The notes beneath the pieces are model-generated. The model had not been told where the DNA came from, did not search any database, and saw only the letters and a list, made by a program, of their open reading frames with translations. A program made the translations under genes and the position numbers. Positions 1-12,371 of a DNA stretch of 64,000 nt are shown here, one piece after another. The stretch spans positions 133,454,792 through 133,518,791 of the forward strand of contig CM041084.1 in NCBI GenBank assembly GCA_023079485.1. Direction: 5' to 3'. Numbering within the stretch: the stretch's first letter is position 1; each line of letters starts with the position of its first letter. This stretch comes from Archilochus colubris (lineage: Eukaryota > Chordata > Aves > Apodiformes > Trochilidae).

Positions 1-689
1 GCAACTAATCTGGTCTGTAAAAAGTGTATTTCCCTAGCCAGCAATAAAATATTTGTATGAAGGCTTTATAATCTCACTCATATCACTCAAATGTTTCCCT
101 GCTGTTTCCTTAAATAGTATAAAAACCTCAGATCTGATTGATGTGGTTGAAACTTGAAATATTTATAGAAATGCCAAATGGTGCATTAAAGAACTCTGGA
201 AGGAGAAAGCCTAGATTATGAATAATACCCAAATCAGAGATATATTTTAAGCAGATGAACTACAGTGATGTTAAAAGACTTTCCTGACCTGCTTTGACTT
301 CCTAACAGTCATGATAAACCACTCCTACTCATTAATTTTTTTTTTTTAATAAGCATTAAAGAATTGACAGACTTATACTTTAGAGGAGGAATCAAAAGCC
401 CAGGAGTTGAAAACACAAATTCAGACATTGAATTCAGTTTAGAGCCAGGTTCATATACTTGTTATTATGAAAAGAGTATGTACTCCTATAAACATTCATT
501 CTGCATTATTATTACAGAAAGCCCAACATTACCAAAACAAATACTATTCTTCAATAGTAAAATTTATCACAGCTTATAAAGTGAAGCAGAATATGAATTG
601 TAGGGACTATAATACATTTGAAGATCACAATAAAAAGCTCTGTATTACATGTGCTTCATATTTTAATATGCTTAACACAAAGAAGGTCA

Positions 690-1362
690 AGAGCAGCATA
701 GGTGAAAGGGACCTGGGGGTGCTGGTGGATGGAAGGATGACCATGAGCCAACAATGACAAGAAAGCCAATGGCATCCTGGGGTGCATTAGAGGGAGGTGG
801 TTATAAGGCCGGGAAAAGTTCTCCTCCCCCTCTACTCTGCCCTGGTGAGGCCACATCTGGAATATTGTGTCCAGTTCTGGGCTCCTCAGTTCCAGAAGGA
901 CCAGGCACTGCTTGAAAGAGTCCAGTGCAGAGAGACAAAGACGATTAAGGGAGTCAACATCTCCCTTGTGAGGAAAGGCTGAGGGAGCTGGGGCTCTTCA
1001 GCTTGGAGAAGAGGAGAATAAGGGGTGACCTCATCAATGTTTATAAATATTTAAGGACAAGTGCCAGGAGGATGGAGCAAAGCTTTTCTCAGTGGTGACC
1101 AACAACAGGACAAGGGGCAATGGTTATAAACTGGAGCATAGGCAGTTCCATAGAAATATAAGGAAGAATTTTTCACTGGAACAGGCTGCCCAGGGAGGTT
1201 GTGGAGTCTCCTTCCCTGGAGACATTCAAAGCCCACCTGGAAGCATTCCTGTGTGACCTCCTGTAGGTGACCCTGCTCTGGCAAGGGGGTTTGTATAGAT
1301 GATCTTTCAAGGTCCCTCCCAACCCCTAACTTTCTATGATTCTATCCCTTTATGATTCTAAG
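690..1362 (+). mobile_element. CR1 LINE fragment, 3' end with reverse transcriptase tail
   Basis: This is a 5'-truncated avian CR1 copy. Frame +2 at about 830-950 still reads a reverse transcriptase C-terminal stretch ([20 protein letters not shown]). The 3' UTR follows, ending in a GATGATCTTTCAAGGTCCC block and a TCTATGATTCTAT tail at about 1330-1362. Stops and frameshifts make it inactive. It closely resembles the copy at 43095-43656 (same subfamily by eye) but lacks about 17 bases near 1172, just before the GGAACAGGCTGCCCAG block. It is antisense to RSPO2. Confidence 0.93.
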
Positions 1363-3139
1363 GTTTACTGTATTAGCTAATTACAGCTAACTATGTATCT
1401 TCTAAGTGAGATATGATGAATTTCGAAGTCAGAAGATGTCTATTTCAAAAAGTGGTAGCTTCTAAGTGTTTTTAATGATATGCATAAGTTTGATGAACTT
1501 ACTTAAATCTTATTTTGCCCTTCTGAAAGATCCCTAATCTGTAGTATTTATGATGACACATTGTTCCATTATAAACATGGTCAATAAAGTAGAATGCTCA
1601 TCCATAACTCACTTCTTTACAAAGGTACTTTGTACCACATGTAGTGGAAAAGATAGCTGGTCAGTTCCTAGCAAGGTTAAAAAGAACAGCAATTCACAAC
1701 AAGTTCTGCTCTGTGTCAAATGCAGACACCAGTGAAGAGCAGTTGAGTGTGGAAACAGAAACAAGAACATGAGAGGATCTGCATGAGTGGAAACCAGCAA
1801 GCACCAGAGCAAGAAAAAGGACTATACTGAGCACCCTGTAGATAGAGAGATAATGATCATATTTTGCAGAGGGAAACAGCTGTCTGAATCTGAGGAAGGG
1901 AACAGGACATTCCTAAACTGAAGGCTTTGGTAGCCTAAGTACTCCTCTTGCTTGAGGTGTCCCCTTGCATTTAAGACAAAGTAATAGAGCAGAGAATGTA
2001 CTACAGTCAGCATTTTCTTTTTGGAGGTCAAAATCAGAGACCAACATTCAAGAGGGGGTCCCTGGGTCTGTAACAGGTGAGGTTTGTAATCTTGGGGTGT
2101 AACAAGCTCTTGCAGGGTCCAAAGATCATACTTTGCTCTTCCACACTGAGCTCTGACTCACATTCTCATCTTTGATCCCTCTACCTCTTCCAACCCAGAA
2201 CCCTGATCCTCTCCTGCGTTTCCTGAGCTGGGAGCAACTTTGAAAATCCAGACAGACCACACATAAGGGACAAATATTGTGTTAGTGCTAAAAAGAGCAG
2301 GAGATTGAAACAAGGAGCTGAAGAAAGCTGATTTGAGGAGTTCTTTTTGGGGACAGAGCATCAGTTGGATAACCAATAAAAGAGGAGATAGTACGGAGAG
2401 GAGGAAAACCATAAGCAAAAGATCTTTACCCTGCAAGGGAATACTTACTTAGTTATTTAACCTACTAAGCAGATGTGGCTTGGGGAGTTGCAGATGATGA
2501 TGATGATTATTAATCAAAGTTTTTTAAGCTACAAGTTCATCAGGGAATCAACATGAGTTCTAGAGAATTATACACACAGCCACTTGATCTTAACAGTGAA
2601 CAAAACAGTTCCTGATATTTACCACAGGTCTACCATTTCATGGAGATACATGCTTGGAACACAACATGCTAATCATAAAATACTATAGTGAAGATATATT
2701 TTTAAGTAATTTTATTAAATAAACACTTGGCAATACATTTCCAGTATGTTCTAATCTGGACTCATTATGACTTCAGATCCTTCAAATAAATGCCAAACCA
2801 CAGCATTTTAATTAGTATTTTACAAAGATACAATTGTCCTACTAAATTTAAATTGACTAAAGATTTAAGGAATTCAAAGCACTATGGTGATTTTTGTTTC
2901 TAGATGGATAGAACATAACTCTTCTGTCAAAATACAAAGTAAGGCCAAAAATCAAGAAGTTCCAAATTAAAAAAAAAAAACCATCCATTTGATGAAAGAA
3001 GAGAGTGGAAGTGATAATGGAAAAATATAAACAGCTATAAATAATGATAGGTAGACATCAGTATCTGGCCACCCAACTTAATTTTCAAAATTCCAAATGC
3101 TATTTTAATCTTGTTTTTAAAAGATAAAGCCAAACTTAT

Positions 3140-3202
3140 AAGAAAAACAAGCACAAAAAAACCCAAACCAAAACAAACAAGCAAAACCAAAACACCCCCA
3201 CA
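3140..3202. repeat. A-rich low-complexity tract with AAACC units
   Basis: A-rich sequence with irregular AAACC/AAAC units. Similar tracts occur at 5540-5600, 11876-11912, 32758-32795, 41982-42022 and 57927-58012, mostly with A on the plus strand and hence T on the RSPO2 sense strand. No SINE or LINE body is attached that I can recognise. Confidence 0.6.
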
Positions 3203-6200
3203 AATGTAATGAAAACTATTTCTAACAAGTCAGAAAAATTATTTTATTTAAAGCAAAAGTTCTGCCCCTGTGGTAACTGAGCTCCCTCCCAGACTGTTAC
3301 AATTGTTCTGACTACAATAGTCTCAGAAGGTCCTATGCTTAGCTGTGCTACATAAGAAATACTCAAGCCATGCTCTATTAATTATGTCCTGCCATATTGT
3401 AACAAAGTTTTAAAAAATAACTTTTATTAACACAGTGAACCAACTATATGTGTTTAATAAATGCTCAGTTTCTTTCAAAGCTTCTCTTGTTTTTAGTGAA
3501 GGCTCACAGAAGGTGAAATTACAATTTTAGCAATGTTGGCCCCTCTTGTGAGAAAGAAGGTGAACTTAAACAAATGAAGTAGCCAAGCAAAGCTGGAGGG
3601 AGCTGTAATTTCTAAACTCAGTGCTTCCTCCCCCTGAAATTGTAGAGGTTACTATGGATACAGAATAAGTTGAAAGGTTCAAGATAGGCCTCATCCATTA
3701 ATCAGACCAATGTTAAAGCAACCACCTAGGTTACAGATTTCATCTTACCCTTTAATTCAGTTATGGTTTTTCCTCAGGAGATTTTTTTCTTGTTTGAGCT
3801 GTTAAGTTCAAAGGCATTAAATAATAAAATTTATTGGAAAATTAAAAGTGTAGCCCTTCTCTTGGGCATTTTTCTACAGAAAAGACAATTCCTTCCAGTT
3901 TTGCATAAAAATGTACTGCATTCTTCAATGTTGTGTCCAAATGTAATACATTCTCATACTTTGATTTCTAGAGACCAGCAGTCTCCAAATTTCATGATTC
4001 ACTGTTACTAGAAAAATAGTCTACAGCCACGGAGCAAATTCAAGACACAATACTAATTATACGTAGAAAAGAAAATTAGTCTTGAAATTCAAAATTTCCA
4101 TCATTTTATAGTTGCTGCACTTGGCTGTGGTATGTATTGTGTTACATTTGGCACAAACTATATTTGGCTTTTAAAATCGTGTCAACATTTTCCATAAAAA
4201 TATGTTCTATAGCTTCTCTAACAAAAATGGGCAAGCGTTCCAGTAATAAAATGTTAAACAGCTTTTGTGCCTATAAAGACATTAGTAGGGCAGAAATCAT
4301 TTCAACTTATGTAATTCAAGCCCTGTAACTCCCAGAAGGACTTTAACATAGCCAGATTTTTTATTATTATTAGCTGAAATAGTAGTATCTGAGCAGTGGA
4401 GTCTGTAACTAAGCATACCTATAAGTATCTAACAACAAGTGGGAAAAAATCTATTCTGATTTTTTTTTTAAGGATGTTTACTTGAACTTAACTTGAATGC
4501 ACAAAATGTCTGTGTGTCCACAATGCAACATACATGCCATGCAAGACCACCAGGCCAAGAAAAGAATGAAAATAAATACACCAGTTGGCAGTTACATTAA
4601 CATAAAAACATTCACTACAAAACTCATTGGAGGGGAACCAGGACTGATTGGTAAGCAATTGCATCATTATTCTCACAGGGGCACACTGTCAAAGGCATGA
4701 GGGTGATTTAAACATCCAACACTCGACACATGCCAATATGAGTTGGACACAATTCACATTTATGCTTTTCAAAACCAATCCTGTAATTCGGGGAAAAGAG
4801 CTATTTTCTGTAAGTGGTAAAAATGAACAGAATTTATATTGAATTCAGAATCCACTTTCTGCAAATTAATTTCTTAATAAAAAAAATTAAGAGAGATTGC
4901 CTCTAAGGACTACTTTTCCTATCTCACATGCATAGTACAAGCTAGTATAGATAAGTTCATTTTTCCCCAAAGCTGTCACTATATTCAAAAGCATTTTTAC
5001 ATCAGAATGTTTTTACAGTCACGTTTTGAAAGGTTTAAAGTGGACGAGTTTCTGAATTCAGAAACGTGTTATGAAAATTAAGGCCAAGCTCCTAAATTAC
5101 TTTACAGAAGGGATACATAAACCATATACTGGTCTCATTTAATTTTTCATCAAAACCCTAGCCACCTGGTACAGATTAAGCAGCACTCGGCACTATTACA
5201 CAGCACTTGGGAACATAACATGAAAAATACCATATCCATGGAGCCCAAGAGGGGAACGGAGAGAAAGTCATGGGACATGGCTGAACCCACTGGGATAGGG
5301 GAAGCATGGCTTGGAGTGCCAAGCCCAGACTGCCACCAAGGTCTCAAGATTATCAGTGACATGAAAGCCAGCACCTACTTTCTGACAAGGTGCTGCATCC
5401 CAGTGAGATGCCACAGTACTGAGGGGCAGTGCTGCATTCAATAGACAACTGATTCTTCCAGGAAGCAAAGAAAACCCATTTCTCACTTCAGGTTCTCAGG
5501 TTCAGTGACAAAATCCTGGTCAGACTATGACAAAGACACCAAAAAAACCCAAGCCAAAGCATACCATGAAACACAAACAAACAACAAAAAAAAATCCCCA
5601 AACATGAGTGTAAATTAAAGGTAAGAGCAATGATTAATAATCCATGTGGGGGATACTCCATGTAGCAGCATATGGAAAAATCAATACAAATCAGCACAAC
5701 TGCCAGACAGCAGTGAAATAATGTGTAGAGATACCAGAGCACTCGTTGATTTTAACAGTTGTGCTTCCAGGCACAAACCTGCAAACAGGGAATCTTGTTG
5801 CACATTAGCAGGTTGTAAATTTCCAAATAAAATGCAGTACTAAAAGTGAAAGGTTGTTTGTTTGTTTTTAATGGTACATCTGTTTTATTAAAATCGCAAC
5901 ACTTACATATTAAAGCATGTCTGGTGTGAGGTGTCTGGTCACCTGAAATTTGTGTGGGAACAAAAAAACATGACAAGAAGCCCACCCATATATCTGTGTA
6001 TATCCTGACTAGTACCAACACGAGGCGCTGTTAATGCTTAAACCTTTTTATTTTCATATAGTGGGAATATTTTTGTCAAAACTAGGAATATGTTCTTTCC
6101 TAAATTTCCTTTCTAACTAAAGCAAAAATAACTGTAAAAAATAACAACAATAGAAGCAAATACATCAACTTTTTAACCCACTGAATTTTACATATCTTGG

Positions 6201-6355
6201 AATGCGCTGGGATGTTCTTTAGCAGCGAAGTTTTACGATGATCTTGAGACATCTGTGAAAATATCACCATGTTCCACAACACATTATCTTAAAAACTGAG
6301 CGTGAGTTATGGTCTTGCTACAAAAGTGAATGTAAGGGTTCAAAAAGAAACTCAC

Positions 6356-6544
6356 TTGAACATCTGTTCATATCTGGTGTTCGGAGTCCATAGTACCCTG
6401 ACGGGCAGGAATGCAAGCATTCCCCATATTGTCTCATTCCTTCTCTTCGTAGGAAGAAGAATAACTTGTGTTGGCATCTGATGCACCCATTATCCTTTGA
6501 ACAAGATAAACAGCCTTTGCAAATTGGATTTGGTCCATAGCTAG
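6356..6544 (-). CDS. RSPO2: R-spondin 2, second coding exon (furin-like repeat 1)
   Basis: R-spondin 2 is a secreted ligand that strengthens Wnt/beta-catenin signalling by bridging LGR4/5/6 receptors and the ubiquitin ligases ZNRF3/RNF43. This 189-base exon encodes residues 32-94 and the first base of codon 95, almost exactly furin-like repeat 1. Eight cysteines are visible at residues 40, 43, 46, 52, 55, 74, 78 and 93, the spacing of the family. The segment FFFLRREGMRQYGECLHSC keeps Arg65 and Gln70, equivalent to the RSPO1 residues that contact ZNRF3/RNF43. The acceptor is TTATTTTTCAG/CTAG and the donor TTCAA/GTGAGT. Joining G from exon 1 to CT here makes Ala32, and only this first AG keeps the frame. 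Compared with human RSPO2 as I recall it, a few positions differ (residues 35-36, 53, 57, 85, 87 and 94), none a cysteine. The second furin repeat, TSP1 domain and basic tail are not in the window. Confidence 0.97.
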
Positions 6545-6571
6545 CTGAAAAATAAGAAGATAAATTACACT
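6545..6571 (-). other. RSPO2: Splice acceptor and polypyrimidine tract of the furin-1 exon
   Basis: On the minus strand a T/C-rich run (TTTATCTTCTTATTTTTCAG) precedes the exon. A second AG lies four bases downstream (CAG/CTAG). Using it would shift the frame by one after exon 1, so the first AG is the productive site. Confidence 0.85.
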
Positions 6572-9500
6572 TTAAGATCATTTGGAAATCATTTTGTAAG
6601 GAGGTCTTCTTCCCTTTAAAGTGTTACTTATCTTTCACATGATTACAAGTAGTTTTGAAAGGAAGGTTCTGAAAGTGCACTCACTCATGCATCTGCACTG
6701 GCAAGTGAATAAAAAAGAAATATCAACTCTTTATTGTATGAAAGACAATTTAATGAATTTACACACATTTAAAACAAATGAACAGGCAAGCATAGACCAA
6801 GTTATATAAAGTTCACCTGCAAAATATAAGTAAAACCCAGATACTGAACTCGAGTTTGAAGCTGGGGATATAAGCACACAACAGCGACAAAATATAAGAA
6901 CATCAGCACCCTGATACATGCACCTGGAATATTGTGTTCAAGGAAATCAAGCAACCACACTATTGCAACTTTTGACAGTGAAGAGAGCAATATTAAGAGC
7001 AAACAACTCTCTGCAGAACAGTTACAGCACTAATGGCATGTGCTGTCCCAGAGCTCTCAGTGTCCTAGAGCAGCTGTCTTCTTGCAGTCTCTTCTTGGTC
7101 TTCCTAATGAGAATGTCAAGACAATTATTTCCCAAAAGAAAAAGAAGCATTGGTAACTTCTAAGAGTCTTTTTCAACAATCTGCACCCCAAATTTTAGGT
7201 CAACAGCTCTCATGCCTTCAATTCTATTCTCTGGTTTTGTTTCCTGTGGTGTTTTTCCCTTTTCTTTTTTATTATTTGGCTCATATCTGCAACACAAACC
7301 TTGACTACTTCACCCTTTCCCCTTATTAGCTTTTATAATCCTTTCTGCAGAGTTGCAGAACACTCCTCTGTCCCCATGGGCTGTCAACTCCTGCTCAGGC
7401 GCTGAGTCAGCACAGCAGGTTAGCAGAGGGAGGATGGCTGAAGACATTCCTGAAACGAGCATAAGTTAACAGGTCAGGTCTGGTTTTAAATATAAAATTG
7501 GCTATAGGACTTCCCAGAAATTTGCCAGTTCCTGGAAACAAAAGAAAAATACTATGCAATAGAAAAAGAAGTGTCTTGGGGTTTCAAGAGCTTTTTAATA
7601 GAGGCAATTCTTGAAGCAAGTGGTCAAAAGGGCAAGGACTATGTTTAATTGTTATATTTTTAAATATTTAAAAGTAACCACACCCTAAAATTGTACTCTG
7701 GTACTTTTATCTTGTATGGGTGGATAATTGAGGTTGTCCAATGGATGACTTCACCAGCAGAGCAAGGAAGAGAAAAAAGGAAAAGCCCACCACTCTTTGG
7801 AACCAGTAGCTGATAAGCTTTACTCTCACCTTCACACATCTGCACACCACATTCCTGCTTCCTCTCTGCTCCTGTCCCCCACACAGGCCTTTTCATGTTC
7901 AGCACAACAGCATTCAACTCCAGTATTGCACAAAATAATCCTAGTGGGTGGCAGGCAGGCCGAGAAGGCAAGCAAGCCACAGTTCAGGCAGTGGGACACT
8001 GAGTGTTGGGATCCTCTGGAACCAGGCTGAACTGGTGAGATGCTCTTGATGAGAAGAGCCTTCTTACCCTCTACATTATACATATGATTCTTTGGCTGTT
8101 AACCCTTTTGTAATGACACACCCCACGAGACCAACACCCTTATACCCAAGACTGTTCCCACCTCCTGCTGCCCACATGATCTCACATATACCTTTTCTTA
8201 CAGTTTATCTTGCAACTATTTTCATTCACAATCCAAATCTTCAAAGAAGAGAAACAAAGAGATGATGAGCCAGGCCTGGATACATCCCTTGTCTCACTGT
8301 CAGCAGGGATTGCCTATCTGTAACCACATCAAATAATACGTGACAATGTACTCCAAAGCAATTGTTACTTAACACATGGTGGGCAGTCCTGTAGACTTCA
8401 GAATCCCCTTTTAGACTCCTTGCATCTCACTCTCAGTAAATCTGTACCTCCAGCTTGTTCAGGGCTCCTCAGAGAATCCTGCACTATAACAGCAGAATTC
8501 AAAGGAACAAAGCAAAAAGAAAGATGTGAGAAGCCTGAATTTATTCACTCATTTCATATACAACATGTATACAACTATAACTTATGGCCAGGCCAATTGC
8601 TGAACAGCATGGATATACTTAAAGACTGCAATTCACAATAGTGTGGCTCAGTGGGCAGGGATTATCTGCAGTAGATATATTCATAGTCCATGCAGTAGTC
8701 CAAGTCCACCTTCCTTCATTGACCCCTAATGACTCCTAAGATTCAGATTTCTTGGCTGCCAAATGTGCCTCTGTTTGACTCTACTTGTCCAACTTTCCTT
8801 TATCTGTGACTGCCCACATGTTATTCTTCTCAAGTACCTCTATTTTTCTATTTCTGGTAAGATGACTTCTCTGGACTTCAGCCATAGGTCTGTCCTAAGG
8901 TACTCTCACACATGAAAAGGAGCTAACAGCATAAAGTAATTCTCCATTATCCTGTGCTATCCTTTGTTTAGGAAGTGGATAGCACATTTTTCACCAATTA
9001 AGTTCAACATGAGATATATGAAAGAGTCCAATAATATAGTAATTTTTTAGGTTGTACATTTATCCCAACATTTTATCTTGTGTGGAGGTTCCTCAGACCA
9101 TGACATCTAGCCTCTCCTTCCTTATATCCTGAATGGCCTTATTAAATGATTTATGATTTCTCTGCCTGTACTTTTTTCCCCTCTTACAGGAATGCTGAGA
9201 GATTCAGCTCACTGAAAATTGCAAACTGCTCCAAAATCCCCAGATATGAGGTATTATAGATGTATTGTACACATATTGCTACTTAAATGAATGACTAGTA
9301 AATTCATACATTGAATTTGGATAAGAGTTCAAGATGGTCACAAATTATTGGTCATTTGGGATGACACTCCCTGTTGCTCTCCTAGTTACCAAGTTAAAAT
9401 AAAAATCTAAAAATGAAATGTATCTGATACTTTACTTTCTTATCACATTAAGAAGAAGGAAAAAACAAGTCACTGAATAATTACACAATGGTAAGGGGAG

Positions 9501-11967
9501 ACAAAATTATTTCTGTGCTGTAATACAGAGAATGAACTTTATGAAAAAATTTGAAAACTTCCCACTGTGCTGCTTAGGCACCAAACAGAATAATTTCCAG
9601 ATATTTCACAAACAGTAAGTTATTGTGAAGAGTATATATCACAGAATTGGTGTCCTTCCACACTGTTGTTTGCTTATATTCTTTTCAGGTCTTCATAGGA
9701 AGCTCACTGACTTTTGCAACATTTCTGCTAGTTCAGCTTGTCCCAAAGCAGGGAAATTGTGATATGCTCTACTAAATTCCTTGGACACTGAACATGTACT
9801 TTAATAAATCAAATACTGCAGCACTGGTTTTGGCATCACATATGCACGACAGCTTGAAGATGCCAACTTAACTTTCTATCTTTGTCCCCACGTACACAGG
9901 CTATAATTAAATCCTACAATCCTCCCTCCCCCGACCCAAAGTCTTCCCATTCAATCTTGGTTTCTTAACATAGGAGATTCAATGCATTCTTATCACATAC
10001 AGCTTTTTTGGTTCTCTATATTTGCTCTTTGAAGGAGGAAGTGAACACCTCTGTGTTCAGCAGAAACATGCACACACTTCCTTTTGGATTCCTTCACTAC
10101 TCCTTGTTCCTTCTGTATCAGACTGCAAGAAAAAAATACCAAGCTTACAAAACAGAGTCAATCACATTCCAAGTTACCGGCTGCATCCTACGCAACCCAA
10201 AACCTCACACTACTCATCTCTATTTTGGCCCTGCCTGGAACAGCCTCCTCAGCTCTGTGTGCCAGGCAGCACAGGTTTCCTCCAGCCAAATCCCTCATGG
10301 AAACTCGCTCCTTCCACAAGGCCCACAAATGTTAACCAGCATCAGAGCACTGCTGTCGGCACATCATAAAATGAAAAATGCACACATGCTCTAGGTTAGC
10401 ACCACCCTCTGTGTCTCAAAGCACATGACTGCCCTGGCTGTCAGATTTGAAGCTCCTTGCAGCAGGAGCAATGTTCTGGGCAGCCGCAGAAGTGCGGACG
10501 CAGGTGCAAACCCCATGCATAAACGTGGGCGCCTTTACACACGTTTTCTATTCTTCCTGTTTGCTGCTTCTACAACCATACTCTAGAGCATCTCCGTATC
10601 TTAAAAAAAAAGCATTTGCAGACTAGATTCCCTATGTTGCCTTTTTAAATTTTAAATCAGAGATTAAATTTGCCAAGTTTGAAAAGGTTACTTGAGAACA
10701 CAGACTAGTACCCAAATACTGAGTGAAACACTTCTGAACTCTAAGGGTGTTCAAAGTTTCATGGCTTGGATCTATATCAAGTAAAATCAAATGTCAGCTA
10801 ATTAGTTTAACTCTTGTCTGGATCAAATGTATTTAAAACCACTACAGCAATATCGCCTAAGTGAATTGTTATGACTATTTGAATTCACAAGAGAATTAAC
10901 TGTACAAAAATTAGTCTAGGCTGTTCCCCACAAGAATACAAGTTGTTCTGTAAGCAAGAGAACTAAGAGCATCTGATTTCCTGTGATGTTACTTTCTTGC
11001 AGCCCATACCACAACAACTGCTACTAATTTGTGTTTTTCTTGTACACCCATTTTTTTAGGTGTCAGAAACCTCTTTTGAACCTGGTGCTTCAGCTCACCA
11101 CAAGAACCTAGCATTTTCACACTTCTGGAAAAAAAAAGGCTGAAATGGACAAATTAATCCAAAAGCAGTTGGAAAAAGAGCACAGTCTGGCAGAAAAACA
11201 AGAAATAGAAAATATCAGTACCTAAACAATATTTCTTTAGAGGCCTAGGCTATCATACCCATCATTTTCTGAATATCACTTGCTGCTTGGTCATCATATC
11301 ACTATTCAGTACTCATTGATCTTTAGAACTTGCTGAAGTCAGAAACTGGGCTTAATGGTACAATGGCCAACTTAGTGAAGCTCTGGCCATAACTGAGATG
11401 ACTGCAGCCACATAACTGCTGGTAACTGAATTTTTGTTCAGATCTAGCAGGAATGTCTCCAAGACACTTATCACTGCAAACACTAGGTGTGCAGATGGGA
11501 CTCAGGAGGGAAGGAACTAAAAGACCACTACAAGTTCCACTTACTGCATAAAGAGTAGATTTCATAATGTAGAATTTGATTAATGTGACAAATATATCCC
11601 ATACATATCTCAATAAAACCAAATAAAATAAATTCATGCTTGGCATACGTACCAAAGAATGGAATAAAGAATTCAGCCTTAGATATACATCAATTTTACA
11701 CAGTATACCAGTGTACTAACATCATGAAAGGTCATTAGAGCTAAAAAATGACTGATGAACTATTGGTCCATAGCCATGGCTAGCTTCCAAAACAGAAGCT
11801 GGCCAAAAAAAATACCATTATTCATTAGAGCTGCGCGAAAGAAAAAGTAAAATTTGGAGAGAAAACTTCAATTACAAAAAAAAAAAGAAAAAAAAACCAA
11901 AAAAAAAAACCCATGAAAAATATTTACTAGGTTGACTTTAGTGATTGTCTTTAAGAGAATTAAGAAA
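6545..11967. other. Intronic DNA without recognised element
   Basis: AT-rich intron sequence. A 25-base resemblance to CR1 occurs at about 6918-6945 (CACCTGGAATATTGTGTTCA), with nothing recognisable on either side. The stretch 10430-10540 is locally GC-richer. The frame of 128 codons at 10008-10394 overlaps other open frames and shows no domain. I see no gene here. Confidence 0.6.
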
Positions 11968-12371
11968 TTCAAGGTCAAAGGGGATTTTTTCTGAACAATT
12001 AGCCCAGTGCCCTGTACAAAGAAGCCACAGAACTTGTGCTTTACTAAAACATATAATTTAAGAAACCATTCAATCTTGATGTTTAAATTTTCAGTGGTAA
12101 GGAAACCACCACAACTTTTGTTAAGATATCATAGGGGCTAATCATTCTCACTGCTGAAAATCTGCAGTGGAATTTCCAACTTCAAATAGCAACCACTGGA
12201 CCTTTTTATGTCTTTGCCTGCCAGATTGTTAACAGTTTTTCAATGTTTTTTCCCCAATGCAGACACTCTGATCAGGTCAAGCCTTAGCCTTCTCATGGGT
12301 AAGACAAACAGAGCAAGATTCCAGAATGTCTCACCACAAGGCAAATTATCCAGTCCTTTGATCAGTCCCTT
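11968..12371 (-). mobile_element. Ancient CR1/L3-like LINE fragment
   Basis: The plus strand carries the reversed 3' part of an old CR1-clade LINE. Landmarks in order are the GTCAAAGGGGA block, the TTCAATCTTGATGTTTAAA block (12071), the CCACCACAAC block, the CCACTGGACCTTTTTATG block (about 12192), and the GATCAGGTCAAGCCTTAGCCTTCTC block (12271). It is diverged and full of small indels, far older than the copies at 690 or 43095. The assignment is by recalled consensus, so the subfamily is uncertain. It is followed by an A17 run at 12401-12417. Confidence 0.7.

Larger units (their letters stand above)
1..6355 (-). other. RSPO2: RSPO2 intron downstream of the furin-1 exon (partial)
   Basis: This is the 5' part of the intron that begins with GTGAGT immediately after the furin-1 exon; its 3' end lies outside the window. 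It holds one CR1 fragment (690-1362), short A-rich low-complexity tracts near 2970, 3150-3200 and 5540-5600, and otherwise AT-rich sequence in which I see no exon. The next expected RSPO2 exon encodes the second furin-like repeat. No frame here shows its cysteine pattern, so that exon should lie to the left of the window. Confidence 0.8.

Noticed and set aside
6918..6945. Possible CR1 fragment
   Set aside because: Only about 25 bases resemble CR1 (CTGGAATATTGTGTTCA) with no flanking match.
10008..10394. Three overlapping plus-strand frames of 83-128 codons
   Set aside because: Three frames open at once means low stop density by chance; no domain or splice context supports a gene.
10440..10480. 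Possible old L2/MIR-type 3' end (GAAGCTCCTTGCAGCAGGAGC)
   Set aside because: Too short and diverged to separate from chance.
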